NCBI GenBank assembly: GCA_964430505.1
Contig: CAYSGH010000005.1
Coordinates: 1-64,000 of the forward strand
Length of the DNA stretch: 64,000 nucleotides
Reading direction: 5' to 3'
From: UBA6176 sp032119375
GTDB taxonomy: Bacteria; Verrucomicrobiota; Verrucomicrobiia; Limisphaerales; UBA9464
Positions 35,390 through 45,056 of the stretch are shown in pieces. The first letter of the stretch is position 1. The number at the start of each line of letters is the position of its first letter. A program made the position numbers and the translations under genes. The notes under the pieces were generated by a model. It saw only the letters and a list, made by a program, of their open reading frames with translations, ran no database searches and had not been told where the DNA came from.

Positions 35390-36259
35390 ATGACGGCCGG
35401 GCTCCAGTTGCGCTTGCTCCCAGCGCCCCAACCGTTGGTCGATCGGCTCGGCGTCGAGTGGTTCCGTGCCGTCCCTCGAACGCCCGGCGTGTACCGGATG
35501 TTCGATGGCTCCGGTCGATTGCTTTACGTCGGCAAGGCCACCGACCTCCGGGCCCGCCTCTCCAGCTACCGCCGCACCTCCGGCCAACCGCGCAAGACCG
35601 TCCGCCTCGTCCACCAGGTCGCCCGCATCGAGGTTGAACCTTGCACGGACGAACCCTCCGCTCGCCTCCGGGAAAACGACCTGATCCGCACCTTGCGCCC
35701 GCCCTTCAACCGCGCCGGCACATGGTCCCGCGCCGCGCTGTACGTCCGCCTCACCCTCGACGCACCGGGCCTCCTCCACGTCGAATGCACGCGCACGCCC
35801 GCCGAGGGCGACTTCGGGGCGTTCCGCCCCGGCGTCCGCCTCGCCTGCGCCGCGCTGGTTCGGCTGGCGTGGCGCCTTGCGAACCCAAGCGCGTCCTTGG
35901 CCGACATCCCCGGCCGCCTCCTCTCCCAAGTCGGCCCGTGGATGCTGCGCCACGATCCTCCATCACCATGGGCCGACGATCTCCTCGCCTTCTGGTCCGG
36001 GGACTCGCCCCGGTGGATCATGCGTTGCCTTCGCGAGTTGCCCCCGCCCACCGGCGCCTTCGACGACGCATGGACCACGTCCGACCTCGATCGCCTCGCG
36101 GCATTCTTCGAAAGCGGGCCCGCCCGGAACCGATGGCTCCAGTCTGCCGTCGGACTCCAACGGGCACGTCTCCTGCCCGAGGAACTGGATGACCTGCCCA
36201 TCCTCGCCGGACGGCGTCCGGCTGCCGTCGCCTCGACTATGCCAGCACCGGCCGGATGA
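35390..36259 (+). CDS. GIY-YIG nuclease-domain protein (UvrC N-terminal-like)
   Basis: 289 residues. Residues ~30-105 form a GIY-YIG domain: TPGVYRMFDGSGRLLYVGKA TDLRARLSSY, with the GVY/LYVG core, the catalytic Arg in LRARL and a Glu in ARLRENDLIRTLRPPFN. The remainder lacks the UvrB-binding and RNase H-like regions of UvrC and matches nothing I recognise. It could be a Cho-like repair endonuclease. It lies 25 bases after cobW and overlaps the DUF1501 gene tail to tail by 23 bases. Confidence 0.75.
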   Translation: MTAGLQLRLLPAPQPLVDRLGVEWFRAVPRTPGVYRMFDGSGRLLYVGKATDLRARLSSYRRTSGQPRKTVRLVHQVARIEVEPCTDEPSARLRENDLIRTLRPPFNRAGTWSRAALYVRLTLDAPGLLHVECTRTPAEGDFGAFRPGVRLACAALVRLAWRLANPSASLADIPGRLLSQVGPWMLRHDPPSPWADDLLAFWSGDSPRWIMRCLRELPPPTGAFDDAWTTSDLDRLAAFFESGPARNRWLQSAVGLQRARLLPEELDDLPILAGRRPAAVASTMPAPAG

Positions 36260-37697
36260 CCTCGCCGTGGACGTCGGACAGGCGGAAGTCACGCCCGCCG
36301 AACCGGAACGTCAGGCGCTCGTGGTCGATCCCCAGGGCGTGCAACACCGTCGCCCACAGGTCCTGCACGGTGCAGACGTCCTGCACGGCATGGTAGCCCA
36401 GGTCGTCCGTCGCCCCGTGCACGACGCCACCACGGATGCCGCCGCCCGCCATCCACACGGTGAAGCCGTAGGGGTTGTGGTCGCGCCCGTCGGATCCCTG
36501 CGCAAAGGGCGTCCGGCCAAACTCCCCGGCCCACACGACCAACGTCTCGTCCAGCAAGCCCCGCGCCTTCAGGTCCCGAAGCAGCGCGGCGATGGGCTGG
36601 TCCACCTGGAACGCCATTTCCTCGTGGCCGACCTTCAGGCCGCCGTGCTGGTCCCACGGGTTTCCGGACTGGCCCACCTCGGCCGGGCGCGCCAAACAGG
36701 ACAACTCCACGAACCGAACGCCACGCTCCACCAGGCGCCGCGCCAGGAGGCATTGGCGCGCGTACTCGGCCTTCTGCCGGTTCGACGAGTCGAGCCCGTA
36801 CAGCCGCCGCGTCGCGTCGGTCTCGCCCCGCAGGTCCATGAGCCCGGGCACGGCGGACTGCATCCGGTAGGCGACCTCCTGGTTGAGGAGGGCGGACTCG
36901 ACCTGCGCCGGATGCGCGAGCTGGTCGAGATGCCGCCGGTCCTGCGCCTCGACGAACGCCAGCCGACGGCGTTGCCGGGCGTCGGGCTCGCGCGGCTGGA
37001 TGTTGGCCAGGGGCTCCGTGGCGGTGGGATCGATCAACGAGGCCTGGTGGATGGCCGGCAGGTAGCCGTTGCCATACAGGCTAACGCCGCCCAAGGGCAT
37101 CCCGCCGCTCGCCAGCACCACGAAGCCGGGAAGGTCCTGGCACTCGGACCCCAGCCCGTAGCTCGTCCATGCGCCCGCGCTGGGATGGCCGGCCAATGTG
37201 AAGCCCGTGTGCAGGTGATAGTTCGCCTGCGCGTGCTCGTTCCCCTTGCTCGTCAGTGAGCGGATCACCGCCAGGTCGTCGGCCATCGTCGCGATGTGCG
37301 GGAACAACTCCGACACGTCGAGCCCGCTTTGCCCATGGCGCCGGAACGCCCATGGGCTGGCGAGGATGTTGCCGTTCTGGTTGAACATCGTCGGCCGTAC
37401 CGGCACCGGCATCGGCTTGCCGTGGTCGCGCGCCAGCCGGGGCTTCGGGTCAAATGTGTCCACGTGGGACACGCCTCCGGACATGAAGCAGAAGATGACG
37501 CTGCGCGCCCGCGCCCGGAACGCCGGGGGCCGCGGCGCGAAGGGCAAGGGAGCCGCCCCCGCAGCCGCCCGTGCCCGATCCATCGCGGCCAGCCCCGCGA
37601 AGGCCGCGAGGCCAAACCCGTTCGAGCAACGGGCCAGCATGTCGCGTCGGCTCAGCAACCGGCCGCGCACCGTGGATGCATGGGGTTCAGTGGACAT
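36237..37697 (-). CDS. DUF1501 protein (sulfatase-like), Tat-exported
   Basis: 486 residues. A Tat signal (LLSRRDMLARCSNGFGLAAF) is followed by the DUF1501 hallmarks ARSVIFCFMSGGVSHVDTFD, AWTSYGLGSECQDLPGFVVL, LVVWAGEFGRTPFAQGSDGR DHNPYGFTVWMAGGGIRGG. The fold belongs to the alkaline phosphatase/sulfatase superfamily. PVC bacteria carry many copies beside DUF1549/DUF1553 cytochrome genes. A role in complex polysaccharide breakdown is proposed but unproven. It overlaps the upstream DUF1553 gene by 11 bases, forming a two-gene operon. Confidence 0.88.
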   Translation of the reverse strand: MSTEPHASTVRGRLLSRRDMLARCSNGFGLAAFAGLAAMDRARAAAGAAPLPFAPRPPAFRARARSVIFCFMSGGVSHVDTFDPKPRLARDHGKPMPVPVRPTMFNQNGNILASPWAFRRHGQSGLDVSELFPHIATMADDLAVIRSLTSKGNEHAQANYHLHTGFTLAGHPSAGAWTSYGLGSECQDLPGFVVLASGGMPLGGVSLYGNGYLPAIHQASLIDPTATEPLANIQPREPDARQRRRLAFVEAQDRRHLDQLAHPAQVESALLNQEVAYRMQSAVPGLMDLRGETDATRRLYGLDSSNRQKAEYARQCLLARRLVERGVRFVELSCLARPAEVGQSGNPWDQHGGLKVGHEEMAFQVDQPIAALLRDLKARGLLDETLVVWAGEFGRTPFAQGSDGRDHNPYGFTVWMAGGGIRGGVVHGATDDLGYHAVQDVCTVQDLWATVLHALGIDHERLTFRFGGRDFRLSDVHGEVIRPVLA

Positions 37698-40600
37698 AGA
37701 TGAATTCCTTCAGGCAAAAGAGCGATTGGGCCAGGTCCGCCCACGTTCCCACGTGCGCGTCGGCGTCGGCCACGGACCCGAGCCCGTGATCGTTCGCCAG
37801 CTCCTCCAAATGCCGGAGGGCCGCCGCCAGCTCGGCGTCGTCGCACGCGCGACCGAGGGCCGATGCAAGCATCGTGCGGACGCGCTCGGCGCGAGGCATT
37901 CGCGACGTCACGAGCCGTTCGGCCCAGCGCCGCGCCATCTCGCGCACGAACGGGTCGTTGAGCATCGCGAGGGACTGCGCCGGCACGTTGGTCACGTCGC
38001 GAGCACCGCGCGGGGTGGCGGGCTTGGGGGCATCGAACGCCTCGAGGAGCGGATGATGTGCATTGCGCCGGGTGCGTTGGTACACGCTGCGGCGTCGCTC
38101 GCCATCCAACGGCCCGGCCGGGCCGCCGCCCTCCGTCTTGCCCGTGTAGTACACGTTCACGCCCGGCCCGCCCATCCGCAGGTCGAGCTGGCCCGCCACG
38201 GCCAGCAATGCGTCGCGCACCGACTCGGCGTCGAGGCGCCGGACGCGCGCGTGGGAAAGCAGGTCGTTGCCAGGATCCAGCCGCGCGGCGGCGGACCCTT
38301 GGGCGGCGGAGCGCGAGAAGGCCTCGGAGGTCACCAGCAGCCGGACCGTCCGGTGAACGGACCATCCTTCCCGGACGAAGCGTGACGCCAACGCGTCGAG
38401 CAGCTCCGGATGCGTGGGCGGAACACCCAGCCGCCCAAAGTTGTCGGGCGTTGCCACCAGCCCGCGCCCGAAGACGTGATGCCAGATGCGGTTGACCATC
38501 ACGCGCGCGAGCAGGGGATTGGACGGGTCGGTCAGGTCCCGGGCCAGCTCGGCCCTGCCCGAGCCCTCGGTGGCATAACGACGACCGCCCAGGGCGGACA
38601 GGTAGCCGCGCGGCACGATGGGCCCGGGCCGATGGGGGTCGCCCCGTTGATACAGGGGAAAGTCCTCGCCCGGCACCTCGTGCAGGCCCGGGGCGCGCCG
38701 GGGAACGGGGATGGCCGCCTCGATGCCGCGAAGTCTCCGGACGTCGGTGGCGACTTCAGGCAACGCTTCGAGCGTGGAGGGCAACGCTTCGGAACGAACC
38801 AGCGCGTCGAGAAAAGCGACGTCTTCGTCGTCGGCCTTGCCGTGCGCCCAGCGCTCGACGCAACCCAAGGCATGTGTTGCCAGCATCCGGGCCACGTCGC
38901 CGGCCGAGCCCGGGGCAGGTTGCGCCGCCAGCGCCCGCCACGGCCACGACGTCTCCCGCGGTGCCTCCGGCTGGTCATGGAACACCACCTCCGCCACCCC
39001 AAATCCCGCACGCCCCTCCGCATATGGACGTGGCCCGGCCCGAAAGCCTTGGCTCGCGAAGTCCTCGCTCGTCACCACCTCGATGTAGGCATGGGACCCC
39101 TTCCGGTAGGCGGTGTCCCAGCGCATCCAGCCGGGCGTCTCACGCCCCAGCCCCAGCGCCGGGTAGATGCCCCCATTCCCAATCGGGTAGCCCTCGATGA
39201 CGACCCGCGCGTTCGCGTGGGTTCCCAGCCCGCGCACGCTGATGCTGTCGGTCGTGATCTGGAACCTCGGCGACATCAGCACGCCGGGCTCCTTGCGCGT
39301 CAGCGTGGACGACAGCACGCCGCCCGGGAGCAAGCCCGACACGACGCGATCCCCGATGGGCTCGACCACGAAGTCGCCGGGTGCGGCCGCGACGGCGGGC
39401 TTGCCGGGACCGCCCATGGACCATGATGCGGCCCCGGGACCGCGCAGGTTCCAAGCGGGGGTGAAGTTCGTCCGGTTGAACGCCTCGCGCGATGCCTGGT
39501 CGGCGGTGCGTTCGGACACCATGCGGTGCCACTCGGACTTCAGGCGCTCAGTCGGCACCGACCGCAGCCGCGCCCACGGATGCAGGGCGTGTGCCCCGTC
39601 CTTGCCCGCGTCCTCGAGGGCCTTCGCCCAAGCCTCGCGGACGGGTTCGGCGGCGCGCAGGCGTGCGATGCGTTCCTCGACGCGGGCCATCGTGGCCGTC
39701 CAAGCCTCGTGGCGGGCGCGTTCGTCGGCGGACATGGCGGCCATCAACGCCCCGGCTGGAATGGAGTCGAAGCCCGCCTGGAACGACGCCGCAACCTCCG
39801 CCGCCGACAACGCGCGCCCATGTAGCCTTGCTTCCTCGATTTCGCCCGAGATCGCCCCCACCCCCGGCGACAGGTGCCGACGGCCCAGCACCACGCGGTC
39901 CGAACCCGCGCGGTACCGATGCGCCGGGCCTGGCTGGTAGGCCGATCCATACGGGACGCCGTCTCGGTACACCGTGATCGTGCCGTCCTCGCCATGGGTG
40001 ATGGCCATGTGGACGAGATCGCCCCGCTTGCGGGTCTCGGCCGGGCCGCCCACGTCCCGGGTGCGACGAAAGAAGTCGCTGCCGGCGATCCATCGCCCGG
40101 GGTCGCGCTCGCCGAACACGATGGAATCGAAGACGGCGCTGTCGGGCGTCTGCACCGTCACGACGCCGCCGCCACGTTGCGTGAGGTCGTCGAGGGCAAC
40201 CCATGCCTCCAGGGTCTTGGCCACGAGGTCCGATGGCAGCGGCGCGGTCACGACATGGGCGTCGCCACCCTTCAGGTGCAGGCGCCCGTTCCGGACGATG
40301 GCTCCGGCCTCGGCCTTGCCGTGCATGGAGCCCACGTCGTCCCCGAGGCCGGACTCGAACGTCCAGCGCGCGAGCGGTTGCGGGACATCCGCCGGAGGCG
40401 CGGCCGCGCTGCTGGATTCCTTGGACTTGCGCCACGCGGCCCGGGCCGTGGCCTCGATCGCCTGGCGGGCCTGCTGCGCGGCGGAATGCTCCTGCTGCAA
40501 CGACGCGATCTCGCGCCCCGTTTCCTCTTGCCGGAGCCAACGTGTCGCCAGCCCTTCGGCCGCCGTCCGCCAGGCGCGTCCGAGCCCCGTTCGAATCCGT

Positions 40601-41568
40601 TCCTTGGCCTCGCGGATGCCGGCGAGGGCGCCGTCGTTCGCGCCGGGCTCGTCCACGACCACCTGCCCGGGCCGCCCGCTCGCCAGGATGCCGTACCACG
40701 CATGGAAGTCGCGCTGGCTGATGGGGTCGAACTTGTGGTCATGGCAGCGCGCGCACGAGACGGTGAGCCCGAGGAACGCCTTCGACAGGACATCCACCTG
40801 GTTGTCCACGGCCTTCACTTGGTCGTCCAAGGCATCGACCGGAATGTAGCCCAGCTCGACCATGCGCAGGTGGGCGGTGCCCAGGGCGGACTCGTTCAGG
40901 CGTTGGACCGGGTCGATGCGCGGGGCGGGCAACAAGTCCCCGGCAACGTGCTCGCGCACGATCTGGTCGTAGGGCACGTCCTCGTTGAACGCGCGCACCA
41001 GGTAGTCGCGGTAGCGCCACGCCATGGGCAGCTCCGGGTCGCCCTGGCTGCCATGCGACTCGCAGTAGCGAACGACGTCCATCCAATGCCGGGCCCAGCG
41101 CTCGCCGAACCGGGGCGACGCGAGCATCCGGTCCACCACGCGATCCAAGGCGTCCGGCGCGTCATCGGCCACGAACGCTGCCGTGTCTCCCGGCGAGGGG
41201 GGCAACCCGTGCAGCACGAAGCTCAGGCGGCGCAGGATGGCTGCGCGCGGGGCGGGCGGGGCGGGGGATAGCCCCTTCGCCGCCATGGCCGCGTCGAGGA
41301 AGCGGTCCACAAGGTGGGCGGAGCCGTCTCGTGAAACGGGAGGCAACGCGGGCGCGACAACGGGGCGCAGGCTCCAAAGGTCGGTGGAGGAAGCCGGGAC
41401 GGCGGGCGCGGGAGGCACGCTGCCGGGCGGATGCGGCGACGGGGCGACGGGAAGTCCGGCCGCGGTTGCGGTCGCCTGCCCTGCATGGATCAAGCCGGCG
41501 CACAGCACGGCCATGACGAGTCCCGTCGGGAGGCCCCACGGCAGGGGAATCGCCTTGGAGTGGACCAT
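37687..41568 (-). CDS. DUF1549/DUF1553 protein with an internal LamG-like domain
   Basis: 1293 residues from the ATG at 41568, which opens a signal peptide (GLPTGLVMAVLCAGLIHAG); an upstream in-frame start at 41664 would bury it. A DUF1549 region (LVDRFLDAAMAAKGLSPAPP, WMDVVRYCESHGSQGDPELP) includes a c-type haem motif CARCH near residue 274. A concanavalin/LamG-like domain (about 396-593; LARWTFESGLGDDVGSMHGK, ISGEIEEARLHGRALSAAEV) follows, and DUF1553 makes up the C-terminus (about 960 to the end; FGRGLVATPDNFGRLGVPPT). The usual N-terminal PSCyt1 haem domain (CxxCHG) is absent. It probably acts with the DUF1501 partner outside the cytoplasm. Confidence 0.88.
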   Translation of the reverse strand: MVHSKAIPLPWGLPTGLVMAVLCAGLIHAGQATATAAGLPVAPSPHPPGSVPPAPAVPASSTDLWSLRPVVAPALPPVSRDGSAHLVDRFLDAAMAAKGLSPAPPAPRAAILRRLSFVLHGLPPSPGDTAAFVADDAPDALDRVVDRMLASPRFGERWARHWMDVVRYCESHGSQGDPELPMAWRYRDYLVRAFNEDVPYDQIVREHVAGDLLPAPRIDPVQRLNESALGTAHLRMVELGYIPVDALDDQVKAVDNQVDVLSKAFLGLTVSCARCHDHKFDPISQRDFHAWYGILASGRPGQVVVDEPGANDGALAGIREAKERIRTGLGRAWRTAAEGLATRWLRQEETGREIASLQQEHSAAQQARQAIEATARAAWRKSKESSSAAAPPADVPQPLARWTFESGLGDDVGSMHGKAEAGAIVRNGRLHLKGGDAHVVTAPLPSDLVAKTLEAWVALDDLTQRGGGVVTVQTPDSAVFDSIVFGERDPGRWIAGSDFFRRTRDVGGPAETRKRGDLVHMAITHGEDGTITVYRDGVPYGSAYQPGPAHRYRAGSDRVVLGRRHLSPGVGAISGEIEEARLHGRALSAAEVAASFQAGFDSIPAGALMAAMSADERARHEAWTATMARVEERIARLRAAEPVREAWAKALEDAGKDGAHALHPWARLRSVPTERLKSEWHRMVSERTADQASREAFNRTNFTPAWNLRGPGAASWSMGGPGKPAVAAAPGDFVVEPIGDRVVSGLLPGGVLSSTLTRKEPGVLMSPRFQITTDSISVRGLGTHANARVVIEGYPIGNGGIYPALGLGRETPGWMRWDTAYRKGSHAYIEVVTSEDFASQGFRAGPRPYAEGRAGFGVAEVVFHDQPEAPRETSWPWRALAAQPAPGSAGDVARMLATHALGCVERWAHGKADDEDVAFLDALVRSEALPSTLEALPEVATDVRRLRGIEAAIPVPRRAPGLHEVPGEDFPLYQRGDPHRPGPIVPRGYLSALGGRRYATEGSGRAELARDLTDPSNPLLARVMVNRIWHHVFGRGLVATPDNFGRLGVPPTHPELLDALASRFVREGWSVHRTVRLLVTSEAFSRSAAQGSAAARLDPGNDLLSHARVRRLDAESVRDALLAVAGQLDLRMGGPGVNVYYTGKTEGGGPAGPLDGERRRSVYQRTRRNAHHPLLEAFDAPKPATPRGARDVTNVPAQSLAMLNDPFVREMARRWAERLVTSRMPRAERVRTMLASALGRACDDAELAAALRHLEELANDHGLGSVADADAHVGTWADLAQSLFCLKEFIYVH

Positions 41569-41807
41569 GGCCTCGATGCTGAGGGCAGAAGGCGTCGCTT
41601 GGCCAGCGGGCACATGGGCGAATGAGGGTGCTGTGACGGAAGCACCCGGCACCCCGTGCTTCATTCCCTGGCATCCATTCCCCGTGCCACGTCATGCGTT
41701 GGATGGGGGCGGCTTCGGCCTGCAACAACGACGCAGGGGCTGCCTCAGACGCATCCATCGGTGTGTTGAAGTCGGCGCATGAAAGCCCCTTGCCTAACCC
41801 AAGATCA

Positions 41808-41821
41808 TGGGTAGATACCCA
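41808..41821. promoter_or_regulatory. Short perfect dyad upstream of the duplicated-domain gene
   Basis: TGGGTAGATACCCA is a perfect 14-base palindrome (6-bp arms, GA centre) ending 10 bases before the ATG at 41832. It could be an operator or a small RNA hairpin covering the ribosome-binding region; no Shine-Dalgarno is obvious. The rest of the 263-base divergent region shows no convincing promoter. Confidence 0.25.
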
Positions 41822-41831
41822 GCCTTCCATC

Positions 41832-44800
41832 ATGAAAAAACCACGTATCCTGCCCCTGCTTATTGCAGGTTTGGGTTTCGTTCCTGCGGCGACCCAGGCC
41901 CAACCCGTCGAGGCGAGCGTCGCTGGCCTTTCCGCCCGCACGCCCACCCTGTACGTCAACCAGGACCACAACAACAACACCACGTCCTCCCTCGGCGTCG
42001 CCATCACGTCGGACCAGGACGTCGTCGTCGGCTTCGAGGACGACCACAACCCCGGCACCGTCATCCGGCATTGGGCCGCCGCCTGGACCCTCTTCAACCG
42101 TGACGGCACCCGGTTGACTCCCGATGCCCCCGTCGCGAGCACCAACCCCGAGCTCGCCTCCCAGCCCCCCACCTCCATTACCACCTACTACCGCGCCTTC
42201 TTCCGCGCCGACGGTTCGCCCACCCCCGCCCGCACCGCATGGGGCCCCAAGGTCAAGTCCAACCCCTTCGGCCCCGGCTTCGGCATGGGGGCCACCGCCT
42301 ACGCCGTCCGTGACCCCGTCAGCGCCACCGGCTTCAACGGCCCTGGCAACGAGATCACCCACCTGTTCCCCATCAACTTCGACGCCAGCCTCAACGGCCA
42401 GGGCCTTCGCGTCGGCGGCGCCTTCGCCCCCGTCCAGCTCATCAACAACAACGGCACCTCCGCCGCGCTGACCCTCGCCGGCGGCTCCGAGGCCAACTAC
42501 GCCCCCGAGGGTGGCGTCCGCATCGCCGACTGGCATTACCTCGCCAACGGCAACGTCGTCATCGTCAACGAGTCCCGCCAGGCCGCGGACCGCGCCCTGA
42601 CAGGGCAGGAGACCGGCAACGTCGTCACCTACCGCGTCCTCAAGCCCTCCGGCGAGGAGGTCAAGGGCTGGACGGCCGTCTCCTCCGCGCCCGGGCCTTC
42701 CGACATGTGGCATGGCGTCGCCGTGACCGGCAACGGCTTCGCCATCCGCTGGGGCTTCAACGGTGGATCCGGCCAACGCACCACCCTGCGCTTCTTCGAC
42801 AACAACGGAAACCCCGTCTCCCAGAACGTGGACCTGGCCGAGTCCACCGGCATCGCCGAGGCGGCGGCCGGCGGGCGCGGCGACGGCGCCGGGTTCCAGG
42901 GCAACGGATCCGATGCCTACGTCTATGCCGCCACCTCCGGCGGCCGTCTCCAGGTCACGGTCCTCAATGCCAATGGCACCCTTCGCTGGTCCCGCCATGT
43001 GGCCGACGAAGCGGACGAGAACCCGCCGGCCACCGACCGGGTGGACGCGGCCATCGCGCCGGATGGACGCGTGATCGTGGTGTTTGACGCCGCCAACCAG
43101 TATCCCGAGGCCCCCGGTTCCGGCCGGGTCATCCTCGGCAGGATGTTCAGCGCCACCGGGAGCGCCATCGGACCGATCTTCCGCGTCAGCGAGAAGGAGG
43201 GTGAGTTCCCGCCCAACGCCTTGGGCCTTTCCCGTCATCCCCGCGTGGCGTGGCGCAACGGCCTCATTGCCGTCGTCTGGGAATCGCGCGGCAACAGCGA
43301 CGTCACCCCCAACAACATCGCCGCCCTCCGCATCTTCAATGCCCCCAAGGCTCCGATCTCGGAGCCTCGCGTCGGCCTTTCCGCCCGCACGCCCACCCTG
43401 TACGTCAACCAGGACCACAACAACAACACCACGTCCTCCCTCGGCGTCGCCATCACGTCGGACCAGGACGTCGTCGTCGGCTTCGAGGACGACCACAACC
43501 CCGGCACCGTCATCCGGCATTGGGCCGCCGCCTGGACCCTCTTCAACCGTGACGGCACCCGGTTGACTCCCGATGCCCCCGTCGCGAGCACCAACCCCGA
43601 GCTCGCCTCCCAGCCCCCCACCTCCATTACCACCTACTACCGCGCCTTCTTCCGCGCCGACGGTTCGCCCACCCCCGCCCGCACCGCATGGGGCCCCAAG
43701 GTCAAGTCCAACCCCTTCGGCCCCGGCTTCGGCATGGGGGCCACCGCCTACGCCGTCCGTGACCCCGTCAGCGCCACCGGCTTCAACGGCCCTGGCAACG
43801 AGATCACCCACCTGTTCCCCATCAACTTCGACGCCAGCCTCAACGGCCAGGGCCTTCGCGTCGGCGGCGCCTTCGCCCCCGTCCAGCTCATCAACAACAA
43901 CGGCACCTCCGCCGCGCTGACCCTCGCCGGCGGCTCCGAGGCCAACTACGCCCCCGAGGGTGGCGTCCGCATCGCCGACTGGCATTACCTCGCCAACGGC
44001 AACGTCGTCATCGTCAACGAGTCCCGCCAGGCCGCGGACCGCGCCCTGACAGGGCAGGAGACCGGCAACGTCGTCACCTACCGCGTCCTCAAGCCCTCCG
44101 GCGAGGAGGTCAAGGGCTGGACGGCCGTCTCCTCCGCGCCCGGGCCTTCCGACATGTGGCATGGCGTCGCCGTGACCGGCAACGGCTTCGCCATCCGCTG
44201 GGGCTTCAACGGTGGATCCGGCCAACGCACCACCCTGCGCTTCTTCGACAACAACGGAAACCCCGTCTCCCAGAACGTGGACCTGGCCGAGTCCACCGGC
44301 ATCGCCGAGGCGGCGGCCGGCGGGCGCGGCGACGGCGCCGGGTTCCAGGGCAACGGATCCGATGCCTACGTCTATGCCGCCACCTCCGGCGGCCGTCTCC
44401 AGGTCACGGTCCTCAATGCCAATGGCACCCTTCGCTGGTCCCGCCATGTGGCCGACGAAGCGGACGAGAACCCGCCGGCCACCGACCGGGTGGACGCGGC
44501 CATCGCGCCGGATGGACGCGTGATCGTGGTGTTTGACGCCGCCAACCAGTATCCCGAGGCCCCCGGTTCCGGCCGGGTCATCCTCGGCAGGATGTTCAGC
44601 GCCACCGGGAGCGCCATCGGACCGATCTTCCGCGTCAGCGAGAAGGAGGGTGAGTTCCCGCCCAACGCCTTGGGCCTTTCCCGTCATCCCCGCGTGGCGT
44701 GGCGCAACGGCCTCATTGCCGTCGTCTGGGAATCGCGCGGCAACAGCGACGTCACCCCCAACAACATCGCCGCCCTCCGCATCTTCAACACGGAGCCGTC

Positions 44801-45014
44801 CGCCTTGCCTCAACCCATCACGCTGGAGGCGCCGAGCCTTAGCCAAGGCAGCCTGTCGATCACGTGGTCGGGAGGAACCCCGCCGTTCACCGTGCAACGT
44901 CGAGCCAGCCTCGGCGCCGCATGGACGGACGCCGCCACCAACCTGGTCAACCGCGCGTTTTCGACGCCCGCGAACGCCAACGAGTCCTACTTCCGGGTGG
45001 TGGACGGGCGTTAG
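41832..45014 (+). CDS. Secreted protein with two identical ~470-residue repeat units
   Basis: 1060 residues from the ATG at 41832. Signal peptide: MKKPRILPLLIAGLGFVPAATQAQ. Two units, each starting VGLSARTPTLYVNQDH or AGLSARTPTLYVNQDH and ending in NNIAALRIFN, are separated by an 11-residue linker and appear identical. Each looks like a beta-propeller-type domain (GFEDDHNPGTVIRHWAAAWT, NGTLRWSRHVADEADENPPA, HPRVAWRNGLIAVVWESRGN). A Verrucomicrobia-type C-terminal module (SLSITWSGGTPPFTVQRRAS, ending ESYFRVVDGR) closes the protein. No catalytic motif is visible; surface adhesion or glycan binding is a guess. A strong terminator follows. Confidence 0.8.
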   Translation: MKKPRILPLLIAGLGFVPAATQAQPVEASVAGLSARTPTLYVNQDHNNNTTSSLGVAITSDQDVVVGFEDDHNPGTVIRHWAAAWTLFNRDGTRLTPDAPVASTNPELASQPPTSITTYYRAFFRADGSPTPARTAWGPKVKSNPFGPGFGMGATAYAVRDPVSATGFNGPGNEITHLFPINFDASLNGQGLRVGGAFAPVQLINNNGTSAALTLAGGSEANYAPEGGVRIADWHYLANGNVVIVNESRQAADRALTGQETGNVVTYRVLKPSGEEVKGWTAVSSAPGPSDMWHGVAVTGNGFAIRWGFNGGSGQRTTLRFFDNNGNPVSQNVDLAESTGIAEAAAGGRGDGAGFQGNGSDAYVYAATSGGRLQVTVLNANGTLRWSRHVADEADENPPATDRVDAAIAPDGRVIVVFDAANQYPEAPGSGRVILGRMFSATGSAIGPIFRVSEKEGEFPPNALGLSRHPRVAWRNGLIAVVWESRGNSDVTPNNIAALRIFNAPKAPISEPRVGLSARTPTLYVNQDHNNNTTSSLGVAITSDQDVVVGFEDDHNPGTVIRHWAAAWTLFNRDGTRLTPDAPVASTNPELASQPPTSITTYYRAFFRADGSPTPARTAWGPKVKSNPFGPGFGMGATAYAVRDPVSATGFNGPGNEITHLFPINFDASLNGQGLRVGGAFAPVQLINNNGTSAALTLAGGSEANYAPEGGVRIADWHYLANGNVVIVNESRQAADRALTGQETGNVVTYRVLKPSGEEVKGWTAVSSAPGPSDMWHGVAVTGNGFAIRWGFNGGSGQRTTLRFFDNNGNPVSQNVDLAESTGIAEAAAGGRGDGAGFQGNGSDAYVYAATSGGRLQVTVLNANGTLRWSRHVADEADENPPATDRVDAAIAPDGRVIVVFDAANQYPEAPGSGRVILGRMFSATGSAIGPIFRVSEKEGEFPPNALGLSRHPRVAWRNGLIAVVWESRGNSDVTPNNIAALRIFNTEPSALPQPITLEAPSLSQGSLSITWSGGTPPFTVQRRASLGAAWTDAATNLVNRAFSTPANANESYFRVVDGR
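41925..43339 (+). repeat. Tandem duplication, copy 1 (1415 bp)
   Basis: Starts at GGCCTTTCCGCCCGCACGCC and recurs exactly 1449 bases (483 codons) further on. Every segment compared by eye is the same, including third codon positions. The unit is in frame with the host gene. Confidence 0.9.
43374..44788 (+). repeat. Tandem duplication, copy 2 (1415 bp)
   Basis: Second copy of the 1415-base unit. It is preceded by a 34-base linker (43340-43373) that encodes the APKAPISEPRV junction and is not part of the repeat. It diverges after ATCTTCAA, where the C-terminal module begins. Confidence 0.9.
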
Positions 45015-45056
45015 ACCGAGGCCTTGTTGTTACACCCCTACCACTCCGGGTGCACG

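Noticed and set aside
41805..44897. Long open frame of about 1030 codons antisense to the duplicated-domain gene
   Set aside because: High GC leaves the opposite strand free of stops. The translation is Gly/Asp/Val-rich without domains, and the plus-strand gene has a signal peptide, repeats and a terminator.
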